Of a stretch of DNA of 64,000 nt, positions 47,893 to 56,703 are shown in pieces. Position numbers and translations under genes: made by a program. Numbering within the stretch: position 1 is the stretch's first letter; each line of letters starts with the position of its first letter. The notes beneath the pieces were generated by a model. It was not told where the DNA came from and searched no databases. It saw only the letters and a program-made list of their open reading frames with translations. Source of the DNA: Rothia nasimurium (GTDB taxonomy: Bacteria; Actinomycetota; Actinomycetes; Actinomycetales; Micrococcaceae). The stretch covers positions 186,001 to 250,000 of the forward strand of contig NZ_CP056080.1 of NCBI RefSeq assembly GCF_014217215.1. Direction: 5' to 3'.

Positions 47893-48563
47893 GCTGGTTT
47901 CTAGCGAACCTACCCTACATCGGGCAGCTCACCACGCTGCACCTGGCGCAGTCGGTCATCCCGGTAGTGGTGGGCTTTGCCCTTGCCCTGCCCCTGGCCC
48001 GGCTGGCCCTGGGGAGGCGGGCGGACGGACGCTCCACCGAAGCCTACACAACTGCCGGCCGGGTGCGTAAAGGGGCGATCGTCAACGGCGCTGCCCTGCT
48101 CTACACCGTGCCCTCACTAGCGCTGTTTGTGCTCATGCCCCTGGTGCTGGGCACCTCCATTACTTCCCCGCTCAACGTCTACGTGGCGCTGACTATCTAC
48201 GTGGTAGCCATGATGGTGCGCAGCGCCGTGGACGCCTTCGAATCGGTCTCACCCATCACCCTCGAAGCCGCCACAGCCGTGGGCTACACCCCGCTGCGCC
48301 GCTTCTGGCAGGTTGAGCTACCTCTGTCGCTACCCGTCATGATCGCCGGTTTACGCGTTGCCCTGGTCTCGAATATTTCTATGGTGTCGGTGGGCGCTGT
48401 TATTGGCATCCAGTCCCTCGGCACCCTCTTCACCGACGGCCTGCGCCGGGACCTACCTGCTGAAATCATCACCGGAATCCTGCTCACCCTCGTCCTTGCC
48501 CTCGTGCTCGACCGCCTGCTGGCCCTGGTCGGCGCCGCGCTCACCCGTTGGAGGAACCCATGA
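47889..48563 (+). CDS. opuCB: osmoprotectant ABC transporter permease 1
   Basis: The 224-residue protein has about six membrane segments and the binding-protein-dependent permease loop EAATAVGYTPLRRFWQVELPLSLPVMIAGLRVA (shown by its first and last parts at about residues 122-155). It pairs with the second permease. ATG overlaps the ATPase stop, and its own stop overlaps the next ATG (ATGA at 48560-48563). Confidence 0.9.
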   Translation: MSWFLANLPYIGQLTTLHLAQSVIPVVVGFALALPLARLALGRRADGRSTEAYTTAGRVRKGAIVNGAALLYTVPSLALFVLMPLVLGTSITSPLNVYVALTIYVVAMMVRSAVDAFESVSPITLEAATAVGYTPLRRFWQVELPLSLPVMIAGLRVALVSNISMVSVGAVIGIQSLGTLFTDGLRRDLPAEIITGILLTLVLALVLDRLLALVGAALTRWRNP

Positions 48564-49216
48564 TTTTTCAGGACGTCTGGGCCTGGTTCACCGCCCCCGG
48601 CGCCTGGGCGGGCACCGGCGGTATCTGGCAACGTCTTGGCGAGCACCTGGCCTACTCCGGCCTGGTGCTGCTGGTCGCGGCGGCTATCGCCTTGCCTCTC
48701 GGGGCCTGGGTGGGGCATACCGGCAAGGGGCAGAACCTGGTTGTAGCTCTCACCGGTGCCCTGCGAGCCCTGCCCACCCTGGGCCTGCTCACCCTCTTTG
48801 CTCTCTGGCTGGGTCTGGGTCTAACCGCCCCGGCGCTTGCCCTCGTCATACTGGCGATCGCCCCGCTCCTGGCGGGCACCTACGCCGGTATCGCGGCTGT
48901 GGACCCCGTTATTAAGGACGCTGCCCGCGCCCAGGGTATGACCGGCTGGCAGGTGCTCACCCGGGTAGAAATTCCCGTGGCCCTGCCCCTCATCTTCGGT
49001 GGCATTCGTAATGCGGTGCTGCAAATCATCGCAACCGTCACCGTGGTTGCCTACATCAACCTGGGCGGGCTAGGACGCTACCTCATCGACGGGCTGGCAG
49101 TGCGTGACTACACCCGCATGGTCGCAGCCGTCCTGCTCGTTGCCGCCCTCGCCCTAATCGTCGATGCTCTACTCGCCCTTGTGCAAAGAGCCCTCACCCA
49201 CCCCGGACTAAGGTAA
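48560..49216 (+). CDS. opuCD: osmoprotectant ABC transporter permease 2
   Basis: The 218-residue permease has the conserved loop KDAARAQGMTGWQVLTRVEIP and QIIATVTVVAYINLGGLG near the C-terminus, typical of OpuCD/YehW-like subunits. ATG 48560 with GGAGG (48550-48554) upstream is preferred to a TTG 12 bases earlier. It overlaps the previous gene by four bases and lies six bases before the binding-protein gene. Confidence 0.9.
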   Translation: MIFQDVWAWFTAPGAWAGTGGIWQRLGEHLAYSGLVLLVAAAIALPLGAWVGHTGKGQNLVVALTGALRALPTLGLLTLFALWLGLGLTAPALALVILAIAPLLAGTYAGIAAVDPVIKDAARAQGMTGWQVLTRVEIPVALPLIFGGIRNAVLQIIATVTVVAYINLGGLGRYLIDGLAVRDYTRMVAAVLLVAALALIVDALLALVQRALTHPGLR

Positions 49217-49222
49217 ACACCC

Positions 49223-50149
49223 ATGACATCACCCCGCCTCACCCGACGCTCCCTCTTCACCGGGGCAGGACTCGCCGCCGGGGCTCTAGGCCTTTCCGCC
49301 TGCGGCCTTGACGGCTCCACCGCCTTTGGCAGCGGGAGCACCACCGGTACCATTACCGTAGGCTCAGCCGACTTCACCGAAGCACAAATTATCGCCGAAA
49401 TCTACGCCGCAGCCCTGCGCGCCCGCGGCCTAGACGCCACCACCAGCCCCGCCATCGGCGCCCGCGAAGCCTACCTCGGGGCCCTCCGCGAGGGCACCGT
49501 CTCGGTAGTACCCGACTACTCCGGCAACCTCCTGCTCTACTTCGACGCAGAGACCACAGCCATCACCTCCCAAGAAATCGTGCAGGCTCTCCCCGCAGCC
49601 CTGCCCGAGGAACTGGGCGTTCTGGCGGCCTCGCAGGCAGAGAACAAGGACTCCCTGGTCGTCACCGCCGCTACCGCCGAAGAACACGCTCTGACCAGCC
49701 TGGACGACCTCACCACCCTCAGCGGCCAGCTCAGCCTCGGGGCACCCCCGGAATTCGCGGAACGAGCCTACGGCCTGCCCGGCCTAGAGCGCCTCTACAG
49801 CTTCACCCCGGCGTCCTTCGAACCCATCAACGACGGCGGCGGCCCGCTCACCGTCTCAGCCCTGGCCGACGGCACCGTCGACATCGTGGACCTCTTCTCC
49901 ACCGACCCCGCCATCACCGCCAACAACTTCGTGGTGCTTGAGGACCCCAAAAACATGATCCTGGCCCAGCAGGTACTACCCGTCATCAACACCCGCCAGG
50001 TCTCGGTCGCAGCCGCCCGCGTCCTCGATGAGGTATCAGCCCTGCTCACCACCGAGACCCTAATCGAACTGAATACGCGCGTCTCCGGCACCGAAAAAGC
50101 AGCCCCTGCCACCGCCGCAGGGGAGTGGGTGAGCGAGAACTTCGCATAA
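49223..50149 (+). CDS. opuCC: osmoprotectant ABC transporter substrate-binding lipoprotein
   Basis: The 308-residue protein has a twin-arginine-containing lipoprotein signal (LTRRSLFTGAGLAAGALG, lipobox LSAC, Cys about residue 28). An OpuAC-type domain follows: ITVGSADFTEAQIIAEIYAAAL, then VSVVPDYSGNLLLYF with aromatic residues of the betaine pocket, and a second lobe with DIVDLFSTDP. It captures the solute outside the cell for the two permeases. It is the last gene of the operon. Confidence 0.92.
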   Translation: MTSPRLTRRSLFTGAGLAAGALGLSACGLDGSTAFGSGSTTGTITVGSADFTEAQIIAEIYAAALRARGLDATTSPAIGAREAYLGALREGTVSVVPDYSGNLLLYFDAETTAITSQEIVQALPAALPEELGVLAASQAENKDSLVVTAATAEEHALTSLDDLTTLSGQLSLGAPPEFAERAYGLPGLERLYSFTPASFEPINDGGGPLTVSALADGTVDIVDLFSTDPAITANNFVVLEDPKNMILAQQVLPVINTRQVSVAAARVLDEVSALLTTETLIELNTRVSGTEKAAPATAAGEWVSENFA

Positions 50150-50176
50150 ACCGTGACTCACCACCGTGCTGCAAAA

Positions 50177-50284
50177 GGGCAGGGGCATAGGCTACCGCCA
50201 GCGACCCTCTCGCTCCTCGCCTGGCGGCTCGTCACGATTTACGCCAGCCCCGAGCCAGCTGGCTCGTAGCCTATGCCCCTGCCC
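50177..50284. terminator. long-arm hairpin between convergent opuC and gap
   Basis: GGGCAGGGGCATAGGCTAC (50177-50195) pairs perfectly with GTAGCCTATGCCCCTGCCC (50266-50284). Inside are CGCCAG/CTGGCG and a GAGCCAGCTGGCTC palindrome (50252-50265). It probably stops transcription from both sides. Confidence 0.7.
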
Positions 50285-50313
50285 CTCCGAACGTGCGGCG
50301 GGCGTCCGCGCTC

Positions 50314-51759
50314 TTAGATTGCTGCGGGGAAGCTCTGCAGCTTACCGCCGATCATGGTCTCAAGCACGCGAATTACCTGGCAGGAGTAGCCGAACTCGTT
50401 GTCGTACCAGACGTAGAGAATGGCGTTATCGTCACCGGAGGTGATGGTGGCCAGGCCGTCCACTACACCGGCGGCGCGGGAGCCCACGAAGTCGGTTGAC
50501 ACGACCTCGTGTGAGTCGGTGTAGTCAATCTGGCGGCGCAGGTTGGAGCGCAGGGAGCGTTCGCGCAGCAGGTTGTTGAGTTCTTCCTTAGAGCCAACGG
50601 GCTTGTCGAGCTGCAGGCTCAGGATAGCCATGGAGACGTCGGGGGTGGGGACGCGAATAGCGTTGCCGGTCAGCTTGCCCTCCAGCTGGGGCAGGGCCTT
50701 CGACACTGCCTTGGCCGCGCCGGTTTCGGTAATCACCATGTTCAGGGCAGCGGAGCGACCGCGGCGGTCACCCTTGTGGAAGTTGTCGATCAGGTTCTGG
50801 TCGTTGGTGAAGGAGTGCACGGTCTCAACGTGGCCGCGCTTGACGCCGAAGACCTCGTCCATAACGGCCAGCACGGGGGTGATGGCGTTGGTGGTGCAGG
50901 ACGCTGCCGACAGTACGGTGTCGTTATCGTCTATGATGTCGTCGTTGACGCCGCAGACGATGTTCTTCACGCCCTTACCGGGAGCGGTGAGCAGGACGCG
51001 CGCAGCCCCCTTGGCCTGCAGGTGGCGGGAGAGACCGTCCTTGTCGCGCCAGCGGCCGGTGTTATCGACCACGATAGCGTTCTCAATGCCGTGGGCGGTG
51101 TAGTCGACCTCGGCCGGGTCAGAGGCGTAAATGAACTTGATGGGGGTGCCGTTGGCGATGATGGTGGAGTTCTCTTCGTCCACGCGGATGGTGCCCTTGA
51201 AAGCACCGTGGACAGAGTCGCGGCGCAGCAGAGAGGCACGCTTGTAGAGGTCGTTGTCGGTGTTCTTACGAACAACAACCGCGCGGAGCTTGGGTCCGGG
51301 GCCGGTGGAACGCTCCAGCAGAATACGGGCCAGCAGGCGGCCGATGCGGCCAAAACCGTAGAGTACGACGTCCTGCGAGGCAGCTTCAATCTGGTCCTTC
51401 TTACCGACGACGGGAGCCAGTTCTTCCTTCAGCCAGGCCTCAAGATCACCGGCACCAGAAGCCTCAAACTTGCGCTGCAGGCTAGCCAGACCCAGCGAGC
51501 AGGCACCCAGGTCAAGGGTGCTCACAATTTCAAGGATCTTCAGGGAATCAGCCGGGTTCAGCTCAACATCATCAATCTGACGGGCAAAACGGTGAGCCTT
51601 CAAAATCTGGATAACAGACTTGTTGATCAGGCTGTGGCCGTGAATAGAGACAACCACATTGTTCTCTCGATTCAGCTTGCCGATCAGGGGGATCATAGCT
51701 TCGGCTTCAGCCTCAGAGGCAAGCCACTGCTCGTGAGCGTTGTCGGCAGAAATAGTCAT
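50314..51759 (-). CDS. gap: glyceraldehyde-3-phosphate dehydrogenase, long actinobacterial form
   Basis: The 481-residue enzyme has an N-terminal helical extension of about 125 residues before the NAD-binding start VVLYGFGRIGRLLARILL. The catalytic cysteine follows in SAASCTTNAITPVL (C288), with HSFTNDQNLIDN and WYDNEFGYSCQV after it. Usual GAPDHs have about 335 residues. The long form matches corynebacterial GapB, which prefers the gluconeogenic direction and can use NADP. The usual glycolytic gap is expected elsewhere. ATG 51759 begins the conserved extension. Confidence 0.93.
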   Translation of the reverse strand: MTISADNAHEQWLASEAEAEAMIPLIGKLNRENNVVVSIHGHSLINKSVIQILKAHRFARQIDDVELNPADSLKILEIVSTLDLGACSLGLASLQRKFEASGAGDLEAWLKEELAPVVGKKDQIEAASQDVVLYGFGRIGRLLARILLERSTGPGPKLRAVVVRKNTDNDLYKRASLLRRDSVHGAFKGTIRVDEENSTIIANGTPIKFIYASDPAEVDYTAHGIENAIVVDNTGRWRDKDGLSRHLQAKGAARVLLTAPGKGVKNIVCGVNDDIIDDNDTVLSAASCTTNAITPVLAVMDEVFGVKRGHVETVHSFTNDQNLIDNFHKGDRRGRSAALNMVITETGAAKAVSKALPQLEGKLTGNAIRVPTPDVSMAILSLQLDKPVGSKEELNNLLRERSLRSNLRRQIDYTDSHEVVSTDFVGSRAAGVVDGLATITSGDDNAILYVWYDNEFGYSCQVIRVLETMIGGKLQSFPAAI

Positions 51760-51968
51760 GGTGTGACCTCTTCCTCGATGAGTAGCGTCATTGAACTCAT
51801 CGGTTAGCAGCGCGGCGGTGCGCTGGTAGCTGGTGACTGGCGGCCCACACCCCGATTCATGCACGGGCACGACGAGCTGGTGGGCACTACAGACCTAAGT
51901 TTATAGTTTGTTGTCTCACATGTGGAGTTTGTGACGCGAAACTTATCTGAGGTCAGGGCCACAACCGG

Positions 51969-51974
51969 TAAAAT
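51969..51974 (+). promoter_or_regulatory. -10 box of the sugar kinase gene
   Basis: TAAAAT lies six bases before ATG 51981, again a leaderless arrangement. The 221-base gap also carries the divergent gap promoter (a TATAAA box on the minus strand near 51900). Confidence 0.5.
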
Positions 51975-51980
51975 GAGGAC

Positions 51981-52925
51981 ATGCTCACTGTCATTGGCGA
52001 AGCCCTCGTAGACGTCGTTCAGCGCCCCGGGCTCGAATCTCATGCACATCCCGGCGGTTCCCCCATGAACGTTGCCGTCGGCGTCTCCCGTCTGGGCCAT
52101 GAGGCCCAGTTCATTGGCCGCTACGGCAAGGACGCCTACGGCGACCTGATCGACGCGCACCTGAGGGCCTCGGGTGTCCTGCTCCCTGTCGGTGCTGACG
52201 CCAAAAAGACCTCCGTTGCCCAGGCAACCCTTGGCGATACCGGCGCCGCGGAGTACGAGTTCGATATTGACTGGTCACTCGACGCTGCCCAGGCAGCTCT
52301 CGACGAGGTGGGCAAGAACGCCACCGCCGTGCACGTGGGTTCTATCGGCGCCATGCTAGAGCCCGGCGCGTCCGCTGTGCTCAACACCGTCAAGCAGGCA
52401 GCCCCCCACGCCCTGATTTCTTACGACCCCAACTGCCGCCCCTCCATCGTGCCCGACGCCGCAGAAGCGCGCGCCTGGGCTGAGAGCATCGTGCGCCACT
52501 CGGACGTGGTGAAGGCCTCTGACGAGGACCTTCTGTGGCTCTACCCCAACCGCACCCTGGAAGAATCGGCGCGAGCCTGGCTGGAGCTGGGTGCCTCCCT
52601 GGTGGTTGTGACCCGCGGCGAGATGGGCCCCTGGGCTATCACCCGCAAGACCTCGCCCGACGGCATCGCCCTGCCCGCCTACCGGGTAGAGGTCGCCGAT
52701 ACCGTGGGTGCAGGCGACTCCCTCATGGCAGCCCTCATTGCGGCTCTGCTTGATCGCGACATCAAGGGTGCGGGTGCCCGCGCCGCTATTGAGCTGCTGA
52801 GCAAGGACGACCTCAAGGAAATCCTGGCTTTCGCAGCGGTTGCTGCGGGCATCACCGTCTCCCGCGAGGGCGCTAACCCGCCCAGCCGCAACGAACTGAA
52901 CGCTGTGCTCTACCCGCAGGGCTAG
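51981..52925 (+). CDS. PfkB-family carbohydrate kinase, probable fructokinase
   Basis: The 314-residue kinase has the PfkB signatures: HPGGSPMNVAVGVSRLG near the start and DTVGAGDSLMAALIAALL near the end, with the catalytic Asp in GAGDS. It starts with LTVIGEALVDVVQRPG, typical of fructokinase/ribokinase-like members. The phosphorylated sugar is probably fructose, but 2-keto-3-deoxygluconate and ribose kinases share these motifs. No transporter or glycosidase is adjacent. Confidence 0.88.
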   Translation: MLTVIGEALVDVVQRPGLESHAHPGGSPMNVAVGVSRLGHEAQFIGRYGKDAYGDLIDAHLRASGVLLPVGADAKKTSVAQATLGDTGAAEYEFDIDWSLDAAQAALDEVGKNATAVHVGSIGAMLEPGASAVLNTVKQAAPHALISYDPNCRPSIVPDAAEARAWAESIVRHSDVVKASDEDLLWLYPNRTLEESARAWLELGASLVVVTRGEMGPWAITRKTSPDGIALPAYRVEVADTVGAGDSLMAALIAALLDRDIKGAGARAAIELLSKDDLKEILAFAAVAAGITVSREGANPPSRNELNAVLYPQG

Positions 52926-52945
52926 TTCCGCCGCTCCCCTCCCCG

Positions 52946-53010
52946 AGGGGACCGCAAAACTAAAGAAGGACCGCATATTTTGCGGTCCTTCTTTAGTTTT
53001 CAGGTCCCTT
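52946..53010. repeat. copy 2 of the GGGACCGCATA palindrome family
   Basis: Arms GGGACCGCAAAACTAAAG and AAGGACCGCATA pair with TTTGCGGTCCTT and CTTTAGTTTTCAGGTCCC with a few mismatches. It lies 21 bases after the sugar kinase gene and likely terminates it. Confidence 0.75.
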
Positions 53011-53081
53011 TTCGTGAGGGGTGATAGTCAGTAGACTGGTTAGTGCATAGCCAAAGCTCATCAATGACGAGGAGGTCCCTC

Positions 53082-53606
53082 ATGCTCAACCGCGAACCCT
53101 ACGCAGACCTGCCTGACCTACCCACTTTCACGCTCGCGTCCGCCGATATCACCGAGGGAGAGACCCTGCCCCGCGCCCAGGTATCCGGGATTATGGGCGC
53201 AGGTGGCGAGGACGTCTCGCCCCAGCTCTCCTGGAGCGGCTTCCCCGCAGAAACCAAGTCCTTTGTGGTGACCTGCTTTGACCCGGACGCCCCCACCCCC
53301 TCAGGCTTCTGGCACTGGGTAGCCTCTAACATTCCCGCCTCGGTCACCGAACTGGCCACCGGCGCCGCCGAAAACCTGCCCGAAGGAGCCCTGGGGCACC
53401 TCAACGACGGTGGCACCCGCAGTTTCGTTGGCGCAGCCCCGCCCGCCGGCCACGGCCCCCACCGCTACATCTTCTGCGTCACCGCCGTTGACGTGGAAAA
53501 ACTCGACATCGACGAAAACGCCAGCCCCGCCGTGGTCAACTTCAACCTCTTCTTCCACGGCATCGCCCGAGCCTTCTTAACGGCGACCTACGAAGAAGAG
53601 AACTAG
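53082..53606 (+). CDS. YbhB/YbcL-family PEBP-like protein
   Basis: The 174-residue protein has the phosphatidylethanolamine-binding-protein fold: [38 protein letters not shown] (shown in part), and [19 protein letters not shown], with the conserved DPDAP and GPHRY pocket motifs. The bacterial role is unknown. ATG 53082 is chosen because GAGGAGG (53070-53076) lies six bases upstream. The stop codon TAG is part of the CTAG that begins the inverted-repeat element at 53603. Confidence 0.92.
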   Translation: MLNREPYADLPDLPTFTLASADITEGETLPRAQVSGIMGAGGEDVSPQLSWSGFPAETKSFVVTCFDPDAPTPSGFWHWVASNIPASVTELATGAAENLPEGALGHLNDGGTRSFVGAAPPAGHGPHRYIFCVTAVDVEKLDIDENASPAVVNFNLFFHGIARAFLTATYEEEN

Positions 53607-53838
53607 AATCTTCTTTCGCCAGGATCAGCAGGCTCGCGCTTGATGGAGCCCAGCAGATTCCGAGCGCGCGAGGAAATAAATCTGCGGGCGGAATAGGCGC
53701 ATGCCTGACCCTCACGCCCCGCCTTGCGGCGGATTTCGTTCGCTCTTATGTGCTCGCGCGCTCGCACCCGCTCACTTCATCCGAGCCAGCAGCTTCGCTG
53801 CGAGCCTGCTTCACCTGCCCCTTTGAATAAGCCTCTAG
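53603..53838. repeat. MITE-like inverted-repeat element ending in an IS5-type terminus
   Basis: This 236-base non-coding segment runs from CTAG to CTAG. Its right end TTTGAATAAGCCTCTAG equals the right end of the IS5-family remnant at 11903-11919. The left end CTAGAATCTTCTTT matches its complement loosely. Nested perfect repeats lie inside: AGCAGGCTCGC (53627) with GCGAGCCTGCT (53800), and CGAGCGCGCGAG (53661) with CTCGCGCGCTCG (53753). It looks like a small non-autonomous element. Confidence 0.5.
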
Positions 53839-53841
53839 AAT
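53836..53841 (+). promoter_or_regulatory. -10 box of the HAD gene, formed at the element's edge
   Basis: TAGAAT lies seven bases before ATG 53849. Its first three bases are the TAG at the end of the MITE-like element, so insertion may have shaped the promoter. Confidence 0.5.
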
Positions 53842-53848
53842 GTAAAGC

Positions 53849-54682
53849 ATGATTAAACTGATTGCCAGCGACCTGGACGGCACCCTCATCGGGAGTGATT
53901 TCAGGTTCCGCCCCCGCACCCTGCAGGCCCTGCACGCGGCGGCGGATGCTGGCGTCCGTATCGTCTTTGTGACTGGCCGCCCCTTGCGCTGGTTGGCTCC
54001 CGTGCTGGAGCAGCTGGGCGAGGAGTGGAACGGCGAGAACTCTTTTGCCTTCTGCTCTAACGGTGCGGTGACGTTCGATATTGCCCGTTCGCAGGTGGTT
54101 GCCACCCGTACTATCAGCGGGGCTGAAACTTTGGCCCTGCACGCCGAGCTGGAGCAGGCTTTCCCGGGAGCTCTCTATATCGCGGAGACCCTGGAGCATG
54201 TCTACGTGCAGGGAACCTATGACCCGCACGTGCAGGAAGACACCAGCAAGGTGGTTGAGGGGCGGCTGGAAGAGATTTTGGCGCCCGACGCTGAGGTTGT
54301 GAAATACCTGCTGTTCCGAGATGGTGCGGTACCTGCTGACCTGCTGGCCCGCGTGCAAGAGATTGTGGGGGAGCGGGTATCTGTAACGCGCTCTGCCCCC
54401 TACCAGCCCCTGGTGGAAATTGCGCAGCGGGGGCTGAATAAGGGCCGGGTTCTGGCTGACTTCGCGGCTTCGCTGGGCATTGGCCCTGATGAGGTGGCTG
54501 CTTTTGGTGATATGCCTAATGACTTTGAGATGCTGGACTGGGCAGGTCACGGCTACGTGATGGCCTCGGGCCTGCCGGAGCTCAAAGACCGGGTGGGGCG
54601 TATCTGCCCGGGGTTTGAAGAGGACGGCGTTGCCCAGATTATCGAGCGCATGCTGACTGAGCGCGAGGGTCGCCAGGCCTAA
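53849..54682 (+). CDS. Cof-type HAD-superfamily phosphatase
   Basis: The 277-residue protein has the HAD motifs: motif I LIASDLDGTLIG with the nucleophile Asp, motif II VFVTGRPLRWL, the lysine in GLNKGRVLADFAASLG and motif IV VAAFGDMPNDFEML, with a C2-type (Cof/YbiV) cap domain between. Such enzymes dephosphorylate sugar phosphates, FMN or pyridoxal phosphate. The substrate cannot be fixed. The mRNA is probably leaderless. Confidence 0.92.
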   Translation: MIKLIASDLDGTLIGSDFRFRPRTLQALHAAADAGVRIVFVTGRPLRWLAPVLEQLGEEWNGENSFAFCSNGAVTFDIARSQVVATRTISGAETLALHAELEQAFPGALYIAETLEHVYVQGTYDPHVQEDTSKVVEGRLEEILAPDAEVVKYLLFRDGAVPADLLARVQEIVGERVSVTRSAPYQPLVEIAQRGLNKGRVLADFAASLGIGPDEVAAFGDMPNDFEMLDWAGHGYVMASGLPELKDRVGRICPGFEEDGVAQIIERMLTEREGRQA

Positions 54683-54710
54683 GTTACTGGCCGGTAATAT
54701 ACTGGTTCTT

Positions 54711-55168
54711 ATACCTTCACACGCATCTGCACCTTCTTCACCTGACCGCACCCAGATTTACGCCCACAGGGGGGGCTCGCTGTAGGGCAGGCTGAAAACA
54801 CCGAGGGAGCTCTCCGCCGTGCCCTCGATGCTGGGGCCCACTGGCTCGAAACCGACGTGAACACCACCGCTGACGGCCAGGTACTGGTTTTTCATGATCC
54901 CGCCCTCAACCGTTTAGTGGGCCGCCCCGGCCGGGTGGCTGAGATGACCTGGGACCAGCTGCGCGACCTGAACCTGGTGGATGGCGGTCAAATTTCCCGC
55001 CTGCGCATTGTTGACCGCAAGCTGGTAGCTGCTGCCCGCCGGGCCGGGGTGGAGGTGCACGTGTGGACGATCGACGATGAACGCACTATGCGGGAACTTA
55101 TCGCCCTGGGGGTCAACGGAATCGTCACTAACCGCACCGACCTGCTTGCGGGCGTCCTCGCTTCCTAA
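54711..55168 (+). pseudogene. decayed glycerophosphodiester phosphodiesterase gene
   Basis: The remains of a GDPD gene are clear, with QIYAHRGG, then AENTEGALRRALDAGAHWLETDVN, VFHDPALNRLVG, and a C-terminal VHVWTIDDERTMRELIALGVNGIVTNRTDLL (shown in part). Three lesions are seen. The expected start at 54711, seven bases after TATACT, is ATA. The frame shifts within or just after G7 (54769-54775). About 120-130 central residues are missing, so ISRL at about 54998 runs straight into RIVDRKL. The product cannot be made in full. Confidence 0.8.
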
Positions 55169-55174
55169 ACAGTA

Positions 55175-55245
55175 ACAAGGGGACCGCAAAATCAAAAAGG
55201 GACCGCATAATATGCGGTCCCTTTTTGGAAATCTGGTCCCCTTGT
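55175..55245. repeat. copy 3 of the GGGACCGCATA palindrome family
   Basis: Outer ACAAGGGGACC/GGTCCCCTTGT and inner AAAAAGGGACCGCATA/TATGCGGTCCCTTTTT arms form a long stem between the GDPD remnant and the convergent uraA. Confidence 0.8.
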
Positions 55246-55269
55246 AAGCGCTCCGGGGCAGGGGAGAGG

Positions 55270-56616
55270 CTAGTGGACGTCGCCCTTAGCCTCGGTCGGG
55301 GTCAGCGGCTCCGGGTGGGCCTTCGACGCCTTATTGAGTGCCGCCATCAGGTGGTAGACCACCAGGGTCGCGGCGGTACCCAGGGCAATACCGGCGAACT
55401 GTAGGTCGCCAATATCCCAGGTGTAGTCAGCAATACCCACAATCAGGGCCACGGACGCGGCGGTCAGGTTAACCTGGTTTGAGAAGTCCACGCGGTTCTC
55501 AACCCAGATACGCACACCCAGCATGCCAATCATGCCATACAGCACGGTGGCAGCGCCGCCCAGCACACCGGCAGGCACAGACGCCACGGCCGCACCGAAA
55601 ACCGGGAAAATCGAGAGCAGGACGGCGAAAATCGCAGCGACCCAGTAAGCGGCGGTGGAGTAGACCTTGGTTGCCGCCATAACACCGATGTTTTCGGCGT
55701 AGGTGGTGGTACCCGAACCGCCGCCGGTACCGGCTAGGGTGGTGGCCAGGCCGTCCGCCATGAGGGCGCGGCCGGAGTACTTGTCGAGATTATCCCCGGT
55801 CATAAGGGCAACGGACTTCACGTGACCGATGTTCTCGGCAACCAGCACCAGAATAACGGGAATGAAGAGGCCTGCCAGGTTCCAGTGGAATTCGGGGTGC
55901 TGGAAGTGGGGCAGGCCAATCAGGCCCTGCTCGGCCCAGGTCTTTTCGATGGCGGTGAAGTCAACCTCGCCACGCAGCGCGGCGGTGATGTAGCCAATGA
56001 TGACGCCCAGCAGGATCGACAGGCGGCCAATCATGCCCTTGAAGAGCACCGAAATCAGGATGATGGAGCTCAGCGTTACCAGGGCGGTCACGGGTGCTTC
56101 CATAAAATTATTCTTGGCGGACGGTGCCAGGTTGAAGCCAATCAGCGCCACGATGGAGCCGGTGACGACCGGGGGCATGAGCTTGGTCAGCCAGCCGGTT
56201 CCGGCGACCTGAACAATCAGGCCAACAATGAACAGGGAGACACCTGCCATGACGATACCGCCCAGGGCACCGCCGGGGCCGTACTGGTTGGTGGCCGCTG
56301 CCAGGGGTGCGATGAAGGCGAAGGACGACCCCAGGTAGGAGGGCACGCGTCCTGCGGTGATCAGTAGGAAGAGCATGGTGCCGATACCCGAGAAGAAAAG
56401 GGTGGTGGCCGGAGGGAAGCCGGTCAGCAGGGGCACCAGGAAGGTCGCGCCGAACATGGCAACGACGTGCTGCGCGCCGATGCCGATGGTGCGGCCCCAG
56501 GTGAGGCGTTCGAGGGGGCGGACGACCCCGCCCGGGGTGATGTTCTTGCCGTCGCCGTGCAGGGACCAGGCGAGGCCGAGCTGGGAGCCCTTTTCGGGCT
56601 GGGAACCGTTAGACAT
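55270..56616 (-). CDS. uraA: uracil/xanthine permease (NCS2, UraA type)
   Basis: The 448-residue transporter has about 14 membrane segments. The N-terminal QHVVAMFGATFLVPLLTGFPP is conserved in UraA, and the segment VLVAENIGHVKSVALMTG holds the substrate-site Glu. GLATTLAGTGGGSGTTTYAENIGV follows, with the second Glu. It imports uracil with protons. It is monocistronic and convergent with the GDPD remnant. The divergent neighbour is the mrp operon. Confidence 0.94.
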   Translation of the reverse strand: MSNGSQPEKGSQLGLAWSLHGDGKNITPGGVVRPLERLTWGRTIGIGAQHVVAMFGATFLVPLLTGFPPATTLFFSGIGTMLFLLITAGRVPSYLGSSFAFIAPLAAATNQYGPGGALGGIVMAGVSLFIVGLIVQVAGTGWLTKLMPPVVTGSIVALIGFNLAPSAKNNFMEAPVTALVTLSSIILISVLFKGMIGRLSILLGVIIGYITAALRGEVDFTAIEKTWAEQGLIGLPHFQHPEFHWNLAGLFIPVILVLVAENIGHVKSVALMTGDNLDKYSGRALMADGLATTLAGTGGGSGTTTYAENIGVMAATKVYSTAAYWVAAIFAVLLSIFPVFGAAVASVPAGVLGGAATVLYGMIGMLGVRIWVENRVDFSNQVNLTAASVALIVGIADYTWDIGDLQFAGIALGTAATLVVYHLMAALNKASKAHPEPLTPTEAKGDVH

Positions 56617-56703
56617 GAGATGCTTTCGCAGTGTGTGGGTAAATCGTCCTTATTTTACGCCGTGGAAGGGGCGCGCGGACGGCTGTGGTTCCAGCGGATA
56701 GGT

